Part shown: one piece after another, positions 27,945 to 35,708 of the stretch | How positions within the stretch are numbered: the stretch's first letter is position 1 | How the letters are laid out: each line of letters starts with the position of its first letter | Source: a virus | IMG/VR virus record: IMGVR_UViG_3300044621_001247 | Coordinates: 1 to 60,520 of that record | DNA length: 60,520 bases | Reading direction: 5' to 3' (one strand) | The notes under the pieces: generated by a model | Told to the model about the DNA's origin: nothing | Seen by the model: the letters and a program-made list of their open reading frames with translations, nothing else | Databases searched by the model: none | Position numbers and translations under genes: made by a program

Positions 27945-29758
27945 CAGGCTCTCCTGGAGGACGAGTCGGTGAGTCTGACAACCAGACCGCCGTCAAGGCT
28001 TGGGTCGATGAAGAGAACCTGGTTTCGCTTGGGGACTATGTCCTTGGTCTGGTCGGGAACGGCATTGATTTGGATGAACGGCTTCGTTCCTGTTCCAGTG
28101 GGGGCAAATCCAGTCAGGGACATCTTTCCCGTGGCGTAGTCGATCTTGCCGATCCTGTCGTTGATCACCTTGACGGTGGAACCCTTCACGGAGTTCAGGA
28201 CTATGTTTCCAGAACCATTGTCGCTGAGATAGCAGTCCACCACGACATTCTGCGAGTTCCTGTGCTTGAACAGCGAGGACGAGATGACAGAGACGCATGT
28301 TCCCTGGCTTCTCTGCAACTCCGCTCCGAAGTCAAGGTCATAGTTGGACAGACCGAATGTGGGAATGAATCTCTTGGCTAGGCGAGTGCTGATTCGGTTG
28401 CTGACCATGGCGTTGTTGGATAGGTCGATCAGCCTCGATATGGTCGAGTATCGGAAAGATCCGCCGAAGGAGTAGAGGTTTTGCGCGGAGTAGAGGACCG
28501 CAGCGAGTTCTATGGAACGCTTGACTTCGGATTCGCTGGTGAGTGTTCGGGAAGAATCGTATGTCGCGGAGCAGTCGAAGAGGATGTATGTGTAGTCAAC
28601 ATCGACCACCTCAGCCGTCACTGCCACAATCTTCCGTTGGTCGAGTATGGTGTTCAGTATCGTCTTCTTGTCCAGTTCTCCGATGAACTGCGAGTTCTTG
28701 GGTATGACCGAGATGAAGACCTTTCCATATTGAGGTGGGTCGCTCTCCTCCCCGCCCCATACCTTCACCTGAAGGGCGTTGTTGTATTCCTTCAGCACTA
28801 TGGACTCGTAGTCCATTGCCGTGACCGCACGATCCTGCGACTGATAGTATCTCGGGGCTGTATACCTGATTCGCTCGGTGTCGTCCTTCACGCCTCCGAG
28901 GGTGGACGCAGACACCGTGGTGACGGTCGCTCCGAACTGGTTTCCGCCAAGCCCGCCGAAAAGGAACTCCGAGATGTTGTTGCCCTGCGGACCCTGCGTC
29001 TTCATGAAGATGGCTACGATGTACGAACCCTTCTCTGGTTCAGCCCCAAGTATTCCGTCTCCGAACGAGATTTCCGTGTTGCCCTTGTAGTTCTCGTTGA
29101 CGAAGAACACCTTTGATGTTGGGTCTAGGGAGACGAAGTCCCCGTCTCGCTTCCACGAAAGGTCTGCGTTAGACAGATCGGTCGGAGAACGCATGACATA
29201 CAGCCGGATCGTTGATCGGTCGATGTTGTCGAAGGGAAGTTCCATCTTCCTCGAGTTGCTGTCGGGATCGTAGACGATGGAGACGGAGTCGAATGCCCCC
29301 TGGTGTATCTCGACATTCTCGCACTTGTGGGGAGTGCTCGTCTTGTCTATGTCGTATGACTTCAGGGTCACGAAGGAATACTGGATCCCGTCCTTGGTGG
29401 AAGTGAACCTAGTTCCCACCGGAATGGTGTTGTAGCCCACCACATTCTCGCTGAACGACAAGTTGACCACGGCACGGGCTGCGGTGTCGGATGTAGGGAC
29501 ATACCCCAGGTTCTTGGCAAGAGAGACTACCGATCTTCGCAGAACAGCCGAATCGATGAACGACTCTGCGGCAAGCATGTTCGCATACATTGCCATGTAG
29601 TGGGTGTTGTATGCCAGAACATCCAGAAGGATGTTCATTCCCGATCCCTCGAAGTCGTAGTCGGTGAACTCTGGGGTTCCGCTCAGATAGTTCCTGAGGT
29701 TGGTCTTGATTCCCTCGAAGTCTATGTCGGTGATGGGTGAAAGTGCCCGGTTAGGCAT
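27944..29758 (-). CDS. gp6: Baseplate wedge protein gp6 (baseplate J-like)
   Basis: 604 residues, close to T4 gp6. The family-defining N-terminus is clear: DFEGIKTNLRNYLSGTPEFT, then DYDFEGSGMNILLDVLAYNT, then MYANMLAAESFIDSAVLRRS, followed by the KNLGYVPTSDTAARA segment of baseplate J-like proteins. gp6 forms the inner ring that ties wedges together. A YQSQDRAVTAMDYESIVLKE segment near residue 310 is also typical. It overlaps gp25 upstream and gp7 downstream by one base each, a fused translation unit. Confidence 0.96.
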   Translation of the reverse strand: MPNRALSPITDIDFEGIKTNLRNYLSGTPEFTDYDFEGSGMNILLDVLAYNTHYMAMYANMLAAESFIDSAVLRRSVVSLAKNLGYVPTSDTAARAVVNLSFSENVVGYNTIPVGTRFTSTKDGIQYSFVTLKSYDIDKTSTPHKCENVEIHQGAFDSVSIVYDPDSNSRKMELPFDNIDRSTIRLYVMRSPTDLSNADLSWKRDGDFVSLDPTSKVFFVNENYKGNTEISFGDGILGAEPEKGSYIVAIFMKTQGPQGNNISEFLFGGLGGNQFGATVTTVSASTLGGVKDDTERIRYTAPRYYQSQDRAVTAMDYESIVLKEYNNALQVKVWGGEESDPPQYGKVFISVIPKNSQFIGELDKKTILNTILDQRKIVAVTAEVVDVDYTYILFDCSATYDSSRTLTSESEVKRSIELAAVLYSAQNLYSFGGSFRYSTISRLIDLSNNAMVSNRISTRLAKRFIPTFGLSNYDLDFGAELQRSQGTCVSVISSSLFKHRNSQNVVVDCYLSDNGSGNIVLNSVKGSTVKVINDRIGKIDYATGKMSLTGFAPTGTGTKPFIQINAVPDQTKDIVPKRNQVLFIDPSLDGGLVVRLTDSSSRRA

Positions 29759-30156
29759 CAGATGTTCCTCTCTATGGCGATGGTGAGGGTGGATACCTCG
29801 CGGCTGTTCATGAGCATGAACGAGATGGTCACATCAAACAGGTTGTATTCCTCGTTGAAGATGACCCGCACATCGTTTACCTTTGCCCTTGGCTCGTACC
29901 TGTTCAGTATGTCCATGATGTTGGATCGGATAGCCATGGCAGTCAGCGGTGTCGCTGGCTCGAAAAGCATTCGACTAACCCTGGAGTCGATCTGCGGGTT
30001 GAACGGCTTGTCGTATCTGTTCATCAGTACAAGGTTCCTGACGGATCGCTTGACTGCCTCCGCATCCTTCTTCAACGAGACATCCTTCGTCACGGGATTA
30101 GCCGCGAAGTCCAGATCCAGGTCAACGAAGAGGTTCTTCCTAACAATGCTTTTCAT
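29758..30156 (-). CDS. gp25: Baseplate wedge protein gp25
   Basis: 132 residues, the usual length of gp25-like proteins. Segments KRSVRNLVLMNRYDKPFNPQ, SRMLFEPATPLTAMAIRSNI and RYEPRAKVNDVRV include the conserved EPR-type triad seen throughout gp25 and type VI secretion TssE proteins, which nucleate sheath assembly on the baseplate. It overlaps the preceding membrane-protein gene by four bases (ATGA) and gp6 by one base. Confidence 0.95.
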   Translation of the reverse strand: MKSIVRKNLFVDLDLDFAANPVTKDVSLKKDAEAVKRSVRNLVLMNRYDKPFNPQIDSRVSRMLFEPATPLTAMAIRSNIMDILNRYEPRAKVNDVRVIFNEEYNLFDVTISFMLMNSREVSTLTIAIERNI

Positions 30157-30776
30157 CTGTAGTCTTCTGCCGTGCTCAACAAGAACGCTATCTGATCCCG
30201 CGCATCGTCGATTTCATCCTGAAACTTGGACTCGTCCAGATTGTCCAATCTACCCAAATCGCACCATTCGATCATTATGTATCCGTGAATCGCGAGGCTG
30301 TGCTTGCATTGCACGGGCAGGATAGAATACGCCAGCGTGTCGTGAACCTCGAGGAACCGCTTGCTGTTCGACTCATCGTCCTCAGACACCATCCTGATGT
30401 CAGAATCGTTCTCCTGTAGCAATTCTATGAGTTCCACGAACCTGCTTACAAGAGAGTCCTGCCTGAACTGCATGGTGGACGATGCCTTCTGGTCGCAGGA
30501 CTGATGTGTGATGGACATCCTGCGCATGGAGGATCCATCGACATACTTTCCTCCGTTGTGGAACTGAGCAAGGGTTGCCCTGCAAGCGTTGGAGCGGATG
30601 CGCAACTCGGTGAGGACTTCCCAGATCCGCATGTTCACTTGGGTGAAAGCCTTCTCCGATTTCTTGGCTTTCTTACCTTTGATGAATCTAAGAACTTCCT
30701 TGAGACCGAAGTAGCCGCCAGCGATCATCGCGGCGACTCCTGCTCCTATCTTGAACCATAGATCGATGTCTTCCAT
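30153..30776 (-). CDS. Membrane-anchored protein with possible GAF-like domain
   Basis: 207 residues. Residues 7-24 (WFKIGAGVAAMIAGGYFG) form a transmembrane segment followed by a basic cluster (KGKKAKKSEK). The soluble remainder has a possible GAF-like fold: RATLAQFHNGGKYVDGSSM, then a strand pattern ending HSLAIHGYIMIEWCDLG. Similar FHNGG proteins occur in other marine T4-like phages as unknowns, to my recollection. It opens the gp25-gp6-gp7-gp8 unit and overlaps gp25 by ATGA, so it is made late with baseplate proteins. A lysis, superinfection or membrane-sensing role is conceivable; none is shown. Confidence 0.65.
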   Translation of the reverse strand: MEDIDLWFKIGAGVAAMIAGGYFGLKEVLRFIKGKKAKKSEKAFTQVNMRIWEVLTELRIRSNACRATLAQFHNGGKYVDGSSMRRMSITHQSCDQKASSTMQFRQDSLVSRFVELIELLQENDSDIRMVSEDDESNSKRFLEVHDTLAYSILPVQCKHSLAIHGYIMIEWCDLGRLDNLDESKFQDEIDDARDQIAFLLSTAEDYR

Positions 30777-30810
30777 GTCTTTGCCTTTCCTTTCTCGTCT
30801 GAAAGCATAA

Positions 30811-30817
30811 TACTTAG
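30811..30817 (-). promoter_or_regulatory. Possible T4-type late promoter
   Basis: On the minus strand CTAAGTA (context CCTAAGTATTAT) lies about 35 bases before the 30776 start, in the only sizeable gap of this gene run. T4-type late promoters centre on TATAAATA. The match is partial, so this is a tentative call. Confidence 0.3.
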
Positions 30818-30848
30818 GTTTTCAGCAAGATCTTGATAATGACAAAGG

Positions 30849-31742
30849 TCAGTCGTTCAGACTGGGAATGTAGTCCAAGAGGTTCACGGGAGCATTTTCC
30901 ACCTTCACGCCGCTTTCGTTTGCTATGTCCTTGAGTGCCTTGCTGGCATCCTCGGTGGTTATGAGGTTCGTGACCAACTGCGCACCGAAGCACGGGTCGG
31001 AAAGAACGGAGGAGATGATGGTGTTGCCAAGGGCATACCTCTCCACGAATGCGAGAGCGGCATTGTAGGCATTGATGTCGCCGTTTATGAGGCTCTGCAT
31101 GGTGCTTTCCAACTGAACTAGGTTGTCCGTAAGTTGGCGGATCTTGCCGACATCCTCAGCGAGGTCAGTGAGACCGCCAGCCGCAAGTTGAGCCTCGATG
31201 TTGGAGAGAACGCTGGAGATCTGGCTCATGTTCTGCCCGAAGTTCTCGAAGAATGGTCCCGTGATCTGCGGGTTTAGCGAGGAGAAGGCATTGGAGAAGT
31301 TGTCCTCGAGTTTCTGTCCAGGATCCTTCAGCAAGTCCTTGATGGAGTTGTAGGTGGACATGACACCTATGATTTGATCCAGCCTCGGGAGGACGCTGTT
31401 GGGGTCGCCAAGATCGACTCCGCTGAGTCTGTTGGTGTGCGCGATGAATGCCTGTAGTTCGGTGTTCGTTCGTCCCAGCACATCGGACAGGTCTCCCGCA
31501 GCGTCGGCAAGACCGCCGAAACCGCTGGACAGAGCCTGTATGCTTTCAAGTTGACCCAAGGACTTCCCGATGTCCCCCTGAAGGAGTTCCGCCACCTGCT
31601 GCACGGGATTGCGGAGAAGGTTCCCGTCCATGAACTCCTGTAGGAACTTCTTCGGTCCTGGCGGGATGAGTTGGGATATCAGGCTGCAATTCGATGCGTC
31701 GAAGATGCTGGGATATCCTGGCTGGTTCTGCGCCCATGTCAT
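30849..31742 (-). CDS. Baseplate/tail-associated helical protein
   Basis: 297 residues from the ATG at 31742, which lies in an ATGA overlap with the PAAR gene; the longer frame upstream would read back through that gene. The sequence is strongly helical with amphipathic stretches (NLLRNPVQQVAELLQGDIGK, LADAAGDLSDVLGRTNTELQ, TDLAEDVGKIRQLTDNLVQL), hydrophobic patches and almost no basic residues at the end. Placed between PAAR tip and gp25, it is probably a hub, tip or assembly component, possibly ejected. No family was recognised. Confidence 0.7.
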   Translation of the reverse strand: MTWAQNQPGYPSIFDASNCSLISQLIPPGPKKFLQEFMDGNLLRNPVQQVAELLQGDIGKSLGQLESIQALSSGFGGLADAAGDLSDVLGRTNTELQAFIAHTNRLSGVDLGDPNSVLPRLDQIIGVMSTYNSIKDLLKDPGQKLEDNFSNAFSSLNPQITGPFFENFGQNMSQISSVLSNIEAQLAAGGLTDLAEDVGKIRQLTDNLVQLESTMQSLINGDINAYNAALAFVERYALGNTIISSVLSDPCFGAQLVTNLITTEDASKALKDIANESGVKVENAPVNLLDYIPSLND

Positions 31743-32002
31743 AGTCCTACCTCCACATTGCTGTTGCATGTCATCGCGTGTCCGCAAGAAGCGTGGTTCC
31801 CGTAGACGCACACCCCTATGTCGCCAGCCGTAACCGACTGCGATCCCGTGACCATTACGGGACCAGAATGCTCGTCCCTGCCGTGTCCTGCCACATTGCT
31901 TCCGATTATCACCACGGGAAGGTCGTTGACGGTCACAGACTGCGATCCAGTCACAACCCTTCCTCCCGCGATTGCGTTTCCCACTCCTCCTAGGGACGGC
32001 AT
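31739..32002 (-). CDS. PAAR-domain tail-tip protein
   Basis: 87 residues composed of two PAAR-type repeats: GGRVVTGSQSVTVNDLPVV followed by IIGSNVAGHG, and VMVTGSQSVTAGDIGVCVYG followed by NHASCGH. PAAR proteins cap the spike of contractile injection systems with a sharp cone that usually binds a metal ion through three histidines and one cysteine; His and Cys residues here are suitably placed. It lies next to the hub gene, as expected for the tip of a gp5-like spike that itself lacks lysozyme. It overlaps both neighbours by one to four bases. Confidence 0.88.
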   Translation of the reverse strand: MPSLGGVGNAIAGGRVVTGSQSVTVNDLPVVIIGSNVAGHGRDEHSGPVMVTGSQSVTAGDIGVCVYGNHASCGHAMTCNSNVEVGL

Positions 32003-32199
32003 CAGAATCTTCCTCCGTCCACTATGTCTATGTCGAATCCTGCCATCAGTTCAAACCCCGATCCTTCCACGAAAGGCGGAATGCCCTTCGTCTCGTCCAC
32101 GCAGAGGTATGTGAACCCGTTGTCGGGGAAGTAGACCGCATCTCCAGGCTGATATGCCGTGTTCAGGTCGAAGGTTCCTTTCCAGTGTATTGAAGCCAT
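32002..32199 (-). CDS. Small carbohydrate-binding-module-like protein
   Basis: 65 residues: WKGTFDLNTAYQPGDAVYFP followed by DNGFTYLCVDETKG. The pattern W..G..Y..GD.V...G..Y.C is that of small CBM5/12 (chitin-binding-like) domains and of short beta-sheet modules on phage hubs and fibres. Lying between the hub spike and PAAR tip genes, it is likely a small tip or hub decoration. Glycan binding is inference from the pattern only. Confidence 0.7.
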   Translation of the reverse strand: MASIHWKGTFDLNTAYQPGDAVYFPDNGFTYLCVDETKGIPPFVEGSGFELMAGFDIDIVDGGRF

Positions 32200-32208
32200 G
32201 GGTGATTC

Positions 32209-33351
32209 TCAGAACGGGGATGGGTATTTGCCTGGAACGAACTTGGGGTCGCTCTGAGACGATCCTTGGCGGGAAAGGGAGTTTAGTTTGACCATCCTGC
32301 CCTCTCCCTCCAGGAACACATCGCTTCCGCCATGCGTCTTGATAGCCGTGCTGTCAGCCGAGTTGGTCACTATCTTTCCCTCTTCCGTTTCGATGACGCA
32401 GTTCCCCACGACCTTCGTGTACTTGTTTCCGCGTATCGTCTCCCTGTAGTCTCCCTGAACATCCATCTCGACATTCCCACACACGACTCCCCGTAGATCC
32501 TTCCTGGCAAGGAGGTTGACATTGCCCTCAACCTGTAGGTTCAGGTCGCCGCCGTCCTTTCCGTTCCCCACCAGAAGCCTTCCGTCCCCGTCTATGGTGA
32601 TGGTTGCCGATCCCTTGATGTGGATGAAGTCGCTTCCCGCTATGAGTTCATAGTTGTTCCCCACGACCTTGTGGACGCGGGTTCCGTTGGGGTCGTTCTT
32701 CCACCCGTTGGCAACCTCCTCGAAACTTCCCGATGGGTGGTATGTGTGATGGCGTTCCTTCTCTTGGGTGTCGTCCCATTCCTCGACCATTCCCGACTTG
32801 GTCGCAAAGACCTTGTTGTTGGGATACTTGGCTGCATATGGCGAAGTCGGTTCCGACCACTTAGCCTTCTCCTCGACATCCCATGCCACCATGACATCCT
32901 CGACAAGGCTATCCTCCTTGTCCTTCAGGATGGTCTTGTCCTTCTCGTCTCCCGTGGCAAGTCGGTTCGTGTCGGGAACATCCTTCTCGGTGGGATAGGT
33001 TCCAGTGGGATCGTTGAACCCGCTCCTGGGATCAGGCAGTTCCGATGGAATGCCTCCGACCGTGAACATGACCACAGGATGCTGCGCGTTCAGCCCGTCC
33101 CTGAAGAATCCGAAGACATGGGATCCTGGCAGCATGCCTGTCGGAGATCTTCCGATTCCGCTGATCGACGCGCTTCCGCATTCCTGTAGGACATGCGCCC
33201 ACGGAAGGCTCTTGGTGGGTATCTTCGACTTGTCGTCCGTGTGATAGCCGAAGGCGCGGACTCTGACCCGTCCTATCTTGAGTGGATCGTCTATGTCTTC
33301 CACGACACCGAACCACCAGACGAATCTGTCCCTACCCATGAAGTCAGGCAT
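32209..33351 (-). CDS. gp5: Baseplate hub spike protein gp5-like, without lysozyme
   Basis: 380 residues. The N-terminal OB-fold (about 8-110) has WWFGVVEDIDDPLKIGRVRV, LPWAHVLQECGSASISGIG and SHVFGFFRDGLNAQHPVVM, the standard gp5/VgrG pattern. The C-terminal region from about residue 225 shows beta-helix repeats (YELIAGSDFIHIKGSATI, LNLQVEGNVNLLARKDL, NVEMDVQGDYRETIRGN) forming the membrane-piercing needle. The lysozyme domain present between these in coliphage T4 gp5 is absent, as in many marine relatives. With the PAAR gene downstream it would make the complete spike. Confidence 0.93.
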   Translation of the reverse strand: MPDFMGRDRFVWWFGVVEDIDDPLKIGRVRVRAFGYHTDDKSKIPTKSLPWAHVLQECGSASISGIGRSPTGMLPGSHVFGFFRDGLNAQHPVVMFTVGGIPSELPDPRSGFNDPTGTYPTEKDVPDTNRLATGDEKDKTILKDKEDSLVEDVMVAWDVEEKAKWSEPTSPYAAKYPNNKVFATKSGMVEEWDDTQEKERHHTYHPSGSFEEVANGWKNDPNGTRVHKVVGNNYELIAGSDFIHIKGSATITIDGDGRLLVGNGKDGGDLNLQVEGNVNLLARKDLRGVVCGNVEMDVQGDYRETIRGNKYTKVVGNCVIETEEGKIVTNSADSTAIKTHGGSDVFLEGEGRMVKLNSLSRQGSSQSDPKFVPGKYPSPF

Positions 33352-33356
33352 TCATC

Positions 33357-33518
33357 TCATCGCTTTCTGTCTCGGACTCGGTAGTTCTGGTCGGGGAAGT
33401 TCTCTCTTGCCCAAGACTCCCATTCCCGCAACTCCTCGTTGCTCATGGAGAGTTTGCGGACCTTGCTTTCGGTCTCGTCGGGCGTGATCACATGGACATC
33501 GGTTCGTTCATTCTGCAT
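33357..33518 (-). CDS. Small protein between hub genes
   Basis: 53 residues, highly charged, with the segment NEELREWESWARENFPDQNY. A GGAGAA ribosome site sits five to eight bases before the ATG at 33518, and the gene fits precisely between the gp27-like and gp5-like genes (11 and 5 base gaps). No family recognised. The tight fit and ribosome site support expression; it may be an assembly helper for the hub. Confidence 0.6.
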   Translation of the reverse strand: MQNERTDVHVITPDETESKVRKLSMSNEELREWESWARENFPDQNYRVRDRKR

Positions 33519-33529
33519 GGGTTCTCCGT

Positions 33530-34843
33530 TCACCTTATCTGTGTCTTCTCTATCCTGTCGGGCATACGCTTGATCAAGGACTCCTTGGACATCTCCACGG
33601 TGGTCTTGTACCCGCTCTTCCTATTTAGGACATGCTTCAGGGTCACGACGATGTACTTGCCCGTGATGAAATGATCCAGATAGTCCGTCTCCATGTCCCC
33701 CATGTATCCGATCTTGGGAACCTGTAGACCGACCGTGTCCAGCAACCTCAGCGATGAGTTTCCAGGAACAAGCATAGTCACGCGCATCGTGGTGAACTGC
33801 TTCTGTAGGCTTCTGTTGGTCAGCGCGTATTCGCCATAGTTGTCGTTGTCCTGTATCCCGTCCATCTTCTTAGTCTGCGATGGGAGGTATATCCTGTTGG
33901 CAGACTTTCCCTTCTCAAGGTAGAGATCGAAGAACTTGTTGGTTGGTATCATTGGATATCTGTTCAGCGACTTCCATCCGGGATTGTTGGTGTAGTCAAT
34001 GTAGTCGAAGTCCTGCTGCGTGTACTGCTTGGTCGTTATGTCGTGGGTGTTCAGCACTCCCGAGTACATTCCCCCCTGAAACTCGTCCAGTTTGTCGAAG
34101 TACGAGGTTATGGAGTAGTCTAGAACCCTGGTGAGGTATAGTTCGACATCGGCAAGGTTTCCTGGATTTCTAGGCTCCACGCGAAAGACATACTTCTCCT
34201 TCTTCTGAGTCTCATGCAGGATGTCCTTGAAGTGGAATCCGTCCACATCCTCGTAGAACCTGTAGAAGGATGTGTGCTCGTCGTTGAAGGCTCTCTCCGC
34301 AAGCCATGATATGGTGAACAGGGGTGTCCATCGGGGTATCACGAAACTGCGCTTCTTGCTTGTCCGAACATTGACATCTAGGGTCTTGTCGAATGTATCC
34401 CGCAGTATAGCGGTAGCCATGTCCGTAATGCTTCCGGAGATGGATGACTCCGTGACAAGGAACCTGTTGAGGAAGTTAGTCTCGGTCACGAACTGAACGA
34501 CATAGACTTCGGTCTTCTCTCCATCGGCTCTTGCCTTTCCCATGGGAGCGGTGATGAATCCCTTTATGGTCACAGGCTCGAACTGAGTGCCCGGAGTCCT
34601 GTATGTTACCTCCACCCTCTCGTTTCCGACTATCGGAAGCGTCTCGGACAGGTTCAAGGTGTCGCGGAGAAGTATCTCCCCGTAGAGTTTGTCGTCAAAG
34701 ATGGATTCGGATATGACCAGTTCGATGAACACATCCATCGATGCTATCTCTATTCCGTCGCCTCCTGAGTTGCTGAATATCAGCAGACGGTCGATCTGAA
34801 ACCCGCTCTCGCTGTATGTCGAGGGAGACGATGCCTCAGCCAT
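33530..34843 (-). CDS. Baseplate hub protein, gp27-like
   Basis: 437 residues. Early beta strands (MDVFIELVISESIFDDKLYG, then LPIVGNERVEVTYRTPG) match the hub fold that starts VgrG/gp27-like proteins, and a later VELYLTRVLDYSITSYFDKL region and TMLVPGNSSLRLLDTVGLQV fit the gp27 pattern of tube-like domains. gp27 trimers join the tail tube to the gp5 needle; the gp5-like gene lies immediately downstream, matching that job. Sequence identity to T4 gp27 cannot be judged by eye, so the assignment is by pattern and context. It overlaps the end of gp53 by eight bases. Confidence 0.82.
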   Translation of the reverse strand: MAEASSPSTYSESGFQIDRLLIFSNSGGDGIEIASMDVFIELVISESIFDDKLYGEILLRDTLNLSETLPIVGNERVEVTYRTPGTQFEPVTIKGFITAPMGKARADGEKTEVYVVQFVTETNFLNRFLVTESSISGSITDMATAILRDTFDKTLDVNVRTSKKRSFVIPRWTPLFTISWLAERAFNDEHTSFYRFYEDVDGFHFKDILHETQKKEKYVFRVEPRNPGNLADVELYLTRVLDYSITSYFDKLDEFQGGMYSGVLNTHDITTKQYTQQDFDYIDYTNNPGWKSLNRYPMIPTNKFFDLYLEKGKSANRIYLPSQTKKMDGIQDNDNYGEYALTNRSLQKQFTTMRVTMLVPGNSSLRLLDTVGLQVPKIGYMGDMETDYLDHFITGKYIVVTLKHVLNRKSGYKTTVEMSKESLIKRMPDRIEKTQIR

Positions 34844-35705
34844 TGCTCAACGACTCCTCGACCTGCTTGGCGACCTTCTCGACATACTGGCGGGGAAGAG
34901 CCACCACGCCCCGCCTGTCGTCGTTCTCGGCTACCTCGTTCTCTAGGTTCGTCACCACGAAGTCTGTGAAGTCCTCGTTGATGTATCTTCCAAGCAGGGT
35001 CTGTCCGAATGTGAATCCCGATAGGTCGGTCGGTTCCACGAAAGACTCCTGCAACGACAAGGGGAGAAGGGGATTTAGCATCGACCCATCCCGCTCGAAG
35101 TGGTGCATCGCGAAAGGACTCTGAATGGACTTTCCGACCCTCGCGACATAGTAGGTCTCGTTGCCTAGCACATCGGTGTTCTTTCCAGCGATGTACGAGT
35201 TCTCTGCTGGTATCCACAGGGTCTTCTCCGCGAACTCAAGCACCAGCCTCCCCGTGACGGGATCGAAGGAATGCACCCTGGCTCCGAAGTTGGCATTCTG
35301 ATAGGATGGCTGCAAGCCTGGATTCGTCTGCGTGGTCGCATAGACGATGTCGTTCTTCCTGAAGGAACCCTCGAAAGGCTTGTCGCCCGCCACATTGGTC
35401 AGGAACAGAGTGTAGCCAGGATGCTTCTCATCGACATAGTTGTCGAACGAGGACGGAGCCAGAACCCAATCGTAGTAGGGATTGACCGCCTCGTTCATCT
35501 GTAGGAGCAGCCAGTGGTATCTGGAGTCCCCGTACAACTTGTCCGAGAAGATGTCGGGTCTGTCCTTGTCTCCCGCTAGGATGTCCACAGGAAACTGACC
35601 TTCCTTCATGAGGGCATCAGCCACCCTGAGATTGACGGTGATGTCCGTCATGTAGCCAAAGCCAAGCGGAGAGATGTATCTGGTGATCGGTATTCTGTCG
35701 TACAT
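34836..35705 (-). CDS. gp53: Baseplate wedge protein gp53
   Basis: 289 residues. Conserved gp53 segments are evident: YMTDITVNLRVADALM, DRPDIFSDKLYGDSRYHWLL, and LQMNEAVNPYYDWVLAPSSF followed by DNYVDEKHPGYTLF. In T4, gp53 links adjacent wedges around the hub. A LysM-like portion in T4 corresponds to the later half. The gene lies directly after gp48 and before the gp27-like hub gene and overlaps the latter. Confidence 0.93.
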   Translation of the reverse strand: MYDRIPITRYISPLGFGYMTDITVNLRVADALMKEGQFPVDILAGDKDRPDIFSDKLYGDSRYHWLLLQMNEAVNPYYDWVLAPSSFDNYVDEKHPGYTLFLTNVAGDKPFEGSFRKNDIVYATTQTNPGLQPSYQNANFGARVHSFDPVTGRLVLEFAEKTLWIPAENSYIAGKNTDVLGNETYYVARVGKSIQSPFAMHHFERDGSMLNPLLPLSLQESFVEPTDLSGFTFGQTLLGRYINEDFTDFVVTNLENEVAENDDRRGVVALPRQYVEKVAKQVEESLSNG

Positions 35706-35708
35706 GTG

